NCBI RefSeq assembly: GCF_000375525.1
Contig: NZ_AQXC01000002.1
Span: 234,365-298,364 of the forward strand
DNA: 64,000 bases
Reading direction: 5' to 3'
Source of the DNA: Corynebacterium propinquum DSM 44285
GTDB lineage: Bacteria > Actinomycetota > Actinomycetes > Mycobacteriales > Mycobacteriaceae
Within the stretch, counting starts at the first letter, position 1, and each line of letters starts with the position of its first letter. Made by a program: the position numbers and the translations under genes. The notes below the pieces were generated by a model. It worked only from the letters and a program-made list of their open reading frames with translations, searched no databases and was not told where the DNA came from. Shown here in pieces: positions 54,609-64,000 of this stretch.

Positions 54609-55844
54609 ATGACCAACCCAGAGATCAGCGCAGACAACTCCACGACACAGGCAGCCGCGAATACGCAGTCTGCCCATCGTGCCCGCGGGGTTACCGTGCC
54701 GCAGGGGTTTCGGGCGGCGAGTGTCAAAGCGGGAATTAAGCCCTCCGGCAAGACTGACCTAGCGCTCGTTGTCAATGATGGCCCTGAATTTTCCGCGGCA
54801 GGAGTTTTTACTCGGAACCGCGTGGTGGCTGCGCCGGTCAAGGTCTCGCGCGAAGCTCTTGCCGACGGTCAGTTGCGCGCAGTGCTGTATAACGCCGGCA
54901 ACGCCAACGCGTGCAATGGTGCACTGGGGCTTCGCGACGCGCAGCAAATGCAGGCTGAACTCGCGCAATTGCTGAATTTCGACCCCAATCACGTCGCTGT
55001 CTGTTCCACCGGGTTGATTGGCGAGCCGATGCCGATGGACAACGTGTCCGCTGGTATCGAAAAGCTACCTGATGTATTAGGAGATACCCCAGAGCATGGC
55101 GAGGGTGCAGCACGAGCGATCATGACCACCGATACCACGGTGAAACAAACCCTGGTGAATGGCGATGGGTGGAGCCTCGGTGGAATGGGCAAAGGCGTCG
55201 GCATGATGGCACCATCGCTGGCCACCATGTTGGTGTGCTTGACGACGGACCTGTCCGCCACTCCAGAACAACTCGCTATCGCGTTGCAGAAAGCAACGGC
55301 GCTAACTTTTGACACCCTCGATGTGGATGGATCGACTTCCACGAACGACACCGTGGTACTGATGGCCAACGGGGCATCCGGTGAAACTGCCACGCAAGAA
55401 GCGTTGAATGATGCGGTTCTCGCGGCCTGTGCTGACTTGGCAGACCAGTTGCAAGCGGATGCTGAAGGCGTCACCAAGCGGGTGAAAATCACTGTCGAAG
55501 GCACCACGAATGATGCGCAGGCGCTTAATGCCGCTCGCACGTTGGGCCGCGATAACCTCTTCAAATGCGCCATGTTCGGTTCAGACCCCAACTGGGGTCG
55601 CGTTTTGGCCGCCGTCGGTATGGCTGATGCGGACATGGATCCGGATAACATCAGCGTCTATTTCAATAACCATGCGGTCTGTAAAGCCACCACTGGTACC
55701 CCGGCTGCACGCGAGGTCGACTTGACCGGGGCTGATATCGACGTCCGAGTAGATCTTGGCACCGGTGGCCCGGGTAGCGCTTTCGTGCGCACCACTGATC
55801 TATCCCATGACTACGTCGAAATTAATTCGGCATACAGCTCATAA
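54609..55844 (+). CDS. argJ: Ornithine acetyltransferase / N-acetylglutamate synthase
   Basis: The protein is 411 residues with an N-terminal Thr/Ala-rich extension of about 25 residues. The self-cleavage site lies in [16 protein letters not shown], with Thr206 as the likely nucleophile that becomes the N-terminus of the beta chain. Other marks are [26 protein letters not shown] and [15 protein letters not shown]. It recycles the acetyl group from N-acetylornithine to glutamate. No argE-type gene is present, which fits the cyclic pathway. It lies 68 bases after argC. Confidence 0.95.
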   Translation: MTNPEISADNSTTQAAANTQSAHRARGVTVPQGFRAASVKAGIKPSGKTDLALVVNDGPEFSAAGVFTRNRVVAAPVKVSREALADGQLRAVLYNAGNANACNGALGLRDAQQMQAELAQLLNFDPNHVAVCSTGLIGEPMPMDNVSAGIEKLPDVLGDTPEHGEGAARAIMTTDTTVKQTLVNGDGWSLGGMGKGVGMMAPSLATMLVCLTTDLSATPEQLAIALQKATALTFDTLDVDGSTSTNDTVVLMANGASGETATQEALNDAVLAACADLADQLQADAEGVTKRVKITVEGTTNDAQALNAARTLGRDNLFKCAMFGSDPNWGRVLAAVGMADADMDPDNISVYFNNHAVCKATTGTPAAREVDLTGADIDVRVDLGTGGPGSAFVRTTDLSHDYVEINSAYSS

Positions 55845-55887
55845 CGCATGCCCAAGACAGAAACTAGGAAATAAGGAGCCGGTGGCA

Positions 55888-56819
55888 ATGTTGGAACACC
55901 TGAGTAACCGCGACCGAGCAGCAGTGCTGTCTGAAGCATTGCCATGGCTACAACACCTCCGCGGCAAGATCGTCGTCGTCAAGTATGGCGGCAATGCCAT
56001 GGTGGATGACGAGCTAAAAGCAGCGTTCGCGAAAGACATGGTGTTGCTACGGACAATCGGGGCTCGCCCCGTCGTCGTCCACGGTGGTGGACCGCAGATT
56101 TCGGAGATGTTAGAGCGTCTCGGCCTTGAAGGCGAGTTTAAGGGCGGCTTTCGGGTTACTACTCCAGAAGTCATGGACGTCGTACGCATGGTGCTGTTTG
56201 GGCAAGTTGGCCGTGACTTGGTGGGTCTTATCAACTCGCACGGGCCGTATGCGGTGGGAACCTCTGGTGAAGACGCTGGGCTGTTTACCGCAGAAAAGCG
56301 CTACCTGGATATCGAGGGTGAACAAGTAGATATTGGGCACGTCGGCGATATCGTTAGCGTCAATCCGGAAGCCTTGATGGACATTATTGCTGCCGGGCGC
56401 ATTCCTGTGGTTTCCACAATCGCGCCGGATCACGACGGCGAGGTTTACAACATTAATGCCGATATTGCTGCTGGCGCACTAGCTTCCGCGATTGGCGCGG
56501 AGCGCTTGCTGGTGCTGACCAATGTGGAAGGGCTCTACAAAGACTGGCCGGACCGCGACTCGCTGGTTTCCACCATTGAAGTTGATGAACTCGACGCCTT
56601 GCTACCGGGGCTGGATAGCGGCATGATCCCGAAAATGGAAGCCTGCCTGAATGCAGTTCGTGGCGGTGTTAATGCAGCCCACGTCATCGACGGTAGGGAA
56701 GCGCACTCCGTGGTACTGGAGCTGCTCACCGAAGGCGGTGTGGGCACCATGGTGTTGCCAAATAATCACCGAAGCACGGATTATCCCGGCGGAACCGTGC
56801 TGCGAAAGGATGATCACGC

Positions 56820-56823
<4 letters not shown>
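55888..56823 (+). CDS. argB: Acetylglutamate kinase
   Basis: The protein is 311 residues. The ATG at 55888 is chosen because AAGGAG lies 9 bases upstream; in-frame codons back into argJ from 55756 are not used. The amino-acid-kinase motifs are [48 protein letters not shown] and [14 protein letters not shown]. It phosphorylates N-acetylglutamate and is the usual target of arginine feedback. The N-terminal helix before KYGGNAM is of the type present in arginine-inhibited hexameric enzymes. It overlaps argD by 4 bases. Confidence 0.95.
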
Positions 56824-59490
<2,667 letters not shown>

Positions 59491-59532
59491 CCCCCGAGTA
59501 ACCCCAGTTCGAAAAAGACCCTAAACCCCGAA

Positions 59533-59562
59533 CATTGTTAAACAATGGCGGGCTTCTACACT
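59533..59562 (+). promoter_or_regulatory. argGH promoter and dyad
   Basis: CATTGTTAAACAATG at 59533-59547 is a dyad of the form ATTGTT-A-AACAAT, overlapping a possible -35, with TACACT at 59557-59562 as -10. It lies 100 bases before argG and could be an operator for ArgR or another factor. AAAGGAACG precedes the argG ATG. Confidence 0.45.
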
Positions 59563-59662
59563 GATTCCGGACGGTGTTGGCTCCGTACCAACGGCGGGGC
59601 ACGCTTCCCGTCGATAGCGCCCGGAACAACCGAAAGCAACAAACAACAGTAAAGGAACGAAC

Positions 59663-62319
<2,657 letters not shown>

Positions 62320-62328
62320 GCTAGCCGC

Positions 62329-62520
62329 ATGAGCCTTGATCCCCGGTTATTGGAAATTTTGGCCTGTCCACAAGACAAGGGCCCATTGAGCTATCGCGAA
62401 GCAGATAACGTTCTGGTTAACGAGCGGAAAGGCATTGCCTACCGTATCGACGACGGCGTGCCCGTCTTACTCGCAGAAGAAGCGATGGAATGGTCAAATG
62501 ATTGCCAAGGAGAGAACTAA
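62329..62520 (+). CDS. Trm112-like small protein
   Basis: The protein is 63 residues: [20 protein letters not shown], then [19 protein letters not shown]. This is the bacterial Trm112/YcaR-like family, usually with one to four Cys for zinc; here only the CP motif Cys and one near the C-terminus (NDCQGEN) are present, so zinc binding may be reduced. Trm112 proteins stabilise methyltransferases. It lies 9 bases after argH and 2 bases before tyrS. Confidence 0.8.
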   Translation: MSLDPRLLEILACPQDKGPLSYREADNVLVNERKGIAYRIDDGVPVLLAEEAMEWSNDCQGEN

Positions 62521-62522
62521 CC

Positions 62523-63788
62523 ATGAACAATATCGTTGATGAGCTGCAATGGCGCGGGCTGATTAACCAGTCCACCGATCTCGATGAGTTGCGTGAGGCG
62601 ACGTCGAAGCCCATCGCGCTGTATTGCGGGTTTGATCCAACCGGGGATTCTTTGCATGCTGGGCACCTGGTGCCGATGATTATGTTGCGTCGTTTCCAGG
62701 AAGCTGGACACAAACCGTTCGCGCTGGCTGGTGGCGCCACTGGGTTTATTGGTGACCCGCGTGACGTGGGGGAGCGCTCCATGTTGAGCGAAGAAGAACT
62801 AGAAGCGAATGTCGCTGCTATTAAAAAGCAGCTGCGCCAATTCATTGACTTTACCGGTGACAATGCCGCCACCCTGGTCAATAACGCTGATTGGACGATG
62901 GGGATGTCTATTGTCCAATTCTTGCGTGATGTCGGGAAAAACTTTTCCCTGAACACGATGTTGGATCGCGATACCGTCAAGCGGCGTCTGGAATCTGACG
63001 GGATTTCCTATACCGAGTTTTCCTATATGTTGCTGCAAGCCAATGACTTCGTGCACTTGAATAAGGAGCACGATGTGGTCTTACAAATCGGTGGTTCGGA
63101 TCAATGGGGAAATATTATCTCTGGCGTCGATCTGAACCGGCGCGTTTCTGGTGCTAAAACCCACGCGTTGACCGTGCCATTGGTGACTGACGCGAACGGC
63201 AAGAAATTCGGCAAATCGACCGGCGGCGGAAAGTTGTGGCTGGATCCAGAAAAGACCAGCCCATACGCGTGGTATCAGTACTTTGTGAACTCCGGCGATG
63301 CCGACGTTGTGCGTTATCTGAAGATGTTTACGTTCCTCTCCCAAGAAGAAATTGCAGCGTATGAGCGTGCCGTAGCAGAAGAACCGCACAAGCGGGCTGC
63401 CCAGCGACGTTTGGCGGAAGAAATGACCGATCTGGTCCATGGTGTGAAAGCCCGCGAGGCGGTGCAACTGGCATCGCAAGCTTTGTTCGGTCGGGCTGAC
63501 TTGGCGGAGCTGGATGAGGCCACCTTGCAGGGGGCGTTGCAAGAAACGACGGTTGCGGAGATTGGCGTCGCGGATCCGCGAACGATCGTCGACCTCTTGG
63601 TAGCTTCCAGTTTGGTTGATTCCAAGGGCGCTGCTCGCCGCACCATCAAAGAGGGAGGTGCCTACGTGAACAACGAGCGCATCGAATCCGCGGAATGGGA
63701 GCCTTCGGCAGACGATCTATTGCACGGAAGTTGGTTAGTACTGCGCCGCGGGAAGAAGAATTTCGCAGGCGCTAAGGTAGCCGTTTAA
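62523..63788 (+). CDS. tyrS: Tyrosyl-tRNA synthetase
   Basis: The protein is 421 residues from the ATG at 62523, which has AAGGAG 8 bases upstream. Class I motifs: HIGH-type HAGHLVPMI (about 46), the tyrosine pocket with [14 protein letters not shown] and [13 protein letters not shown], and KMSKS-type [10 protein letters not shown] (near 235). The C-terminal S4 RNA-binding domain has [19 protein letters not shown]. It charges tRNA-Tyr. No T-box leader is seen. Confidence 0.95.
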   Translation: MNNIVDELQWRGLINQSTDLDELREATSKPIALYCGFDPTGDSLHAGHLVPMIMLRRFQEAGHKPFALAGGATGFIGDPRDVGERSMLSEEELEANVAAIKKQLRQFIDFTGDNAATLVNNADWTMGMSIVQFLRDVGKNFSLNTMLDRDTVKRRLESDGISYTEFSYMLLQANDFVHLNKEHDVVLQIGGSDQWGNIISGVDLNRRVSGAKTHALTVPLVTDANGKKFGKSTGGGKLWLDPEKTSPYAWYQYFVNSGDADVVRYLKMFTFLSQEEIAAYERAVAEEPHKRAAQRRLAEEMTDLVHGVKAREAVQLASQALFGRADLAELDEATLQGALQETTVAEIGVADPRTIVDLLVASSLVDSKGAARRTIKEGGAYVNNERIESAEWEPSADDLLHGSWLVLRRGKKNFAGAKVAV

Positions 63789-64000
63789 CTCGAGTTATAG
63801 AGCGTTTGTAACTCGCAGTTTTTGCCCATTAACCTGGCGATTTGTGAACAATCTATAACGTGTGTAAATTAATCCAAGTCGCCGCGAGGGGCTGACAGAG
63901 AAAATAACTTCACAGGATGTTGTTTCTGGTGGTTGTTGTGCTTTGTTTGTCTGGCGGGGATGGATGATAATTTTATAGGGCCGATGCTTGCCTTTGGTGG
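63789..64000. other. Gap after tyrS, no gene seen
   Basis: 212 bases with no supported ORF. The last 80 bases are G/T-rich with TTGTCT and GATAAT-like boxes and could be the start of a promoter region for whatever follows, but I cannot assign it. Confidence 0.3.

Overview
The window looks like a chromosomal segment of a Corynebacterium or close relative. The evidence is the gene order polA - oligopeptide ABC transporter - rpsA - coaE - uvrB - uvrA - infC/rpmI/rplT - trmH-like - pheST - argCJBDFRGH - tyrS, the moderate to high GC content, frequent GTG/TTG starts, several apparently leaderless genes, a DtxR-like iron box, and a PolA without an obvious proofreading site. The species cannot be named from the sequence alone.

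Region 1 (1 to about 16 kb) is an accessory island. It opens with the 3' end of a frameshifted EndoU-like polymorphic toxin and small immunity-type genes. It then carries repeated copies of a two-gene unit: a tiny one-helix membrane protein whose stop overlaps the start of a 75-residue DNA-binding protein by 11 bases. Three copies (1.4-1.7, 3.7-4.1 and 4.3-4.7 kb) and a fourth remnant (15.2-15.4 kb) are visible, most of them too short for ordinary gene calling. Two of these units lie downstream of a HipA-like kinase + DUF3037-like pair, one pair intact (5.2-6.9 kb) and one decayed (2.0-2.9 kb), all on the minus strand. A siderophore locus follows (broken formyltransferase gene plus substrate-binding lipoprotein under a DtxR-like box). 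Then comes a very large single-chain restriction-modification enzyme resembling Type ISP, with a run of nine G in its coding strand that puts it out of frame here: a candidate phase-variation switch.

Region 2 (16-45 kb) is mostly core genome: secreted SGNH hydrolase, polA, a siderophore-interacting reductase with an unusual C-terminal extension, a four-gene oligopeptide importer, rpsA, coaE, uvrB, a glutaryl-CoA dehydrogenase and CoA-transferase pair, two UspA proteins, a HelD-like helicase, a DoxX-type membrane protein with a Lys/Ala-rich tail, a metallo-beta-lactamase-fold hydrolase, uvrA, then infC-rpmI-rplT. The infC gene starts with ATC behind a leader terminator.

Region 3 (45-64 kb) holds pheST, then a minus-strand nitrogen-scavenging group (ornithine cyclodeaminase, amino-acid permease, formamidase) bounded by strong hairpins. 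The complete arginine pathway follows (argC, J, B, D, F, R, G, H) with ArgR-type operator candidates before argC and a dyad before argG, then a Trm112-like protein and tyrS. The last 200 bases contain no gene I can support.
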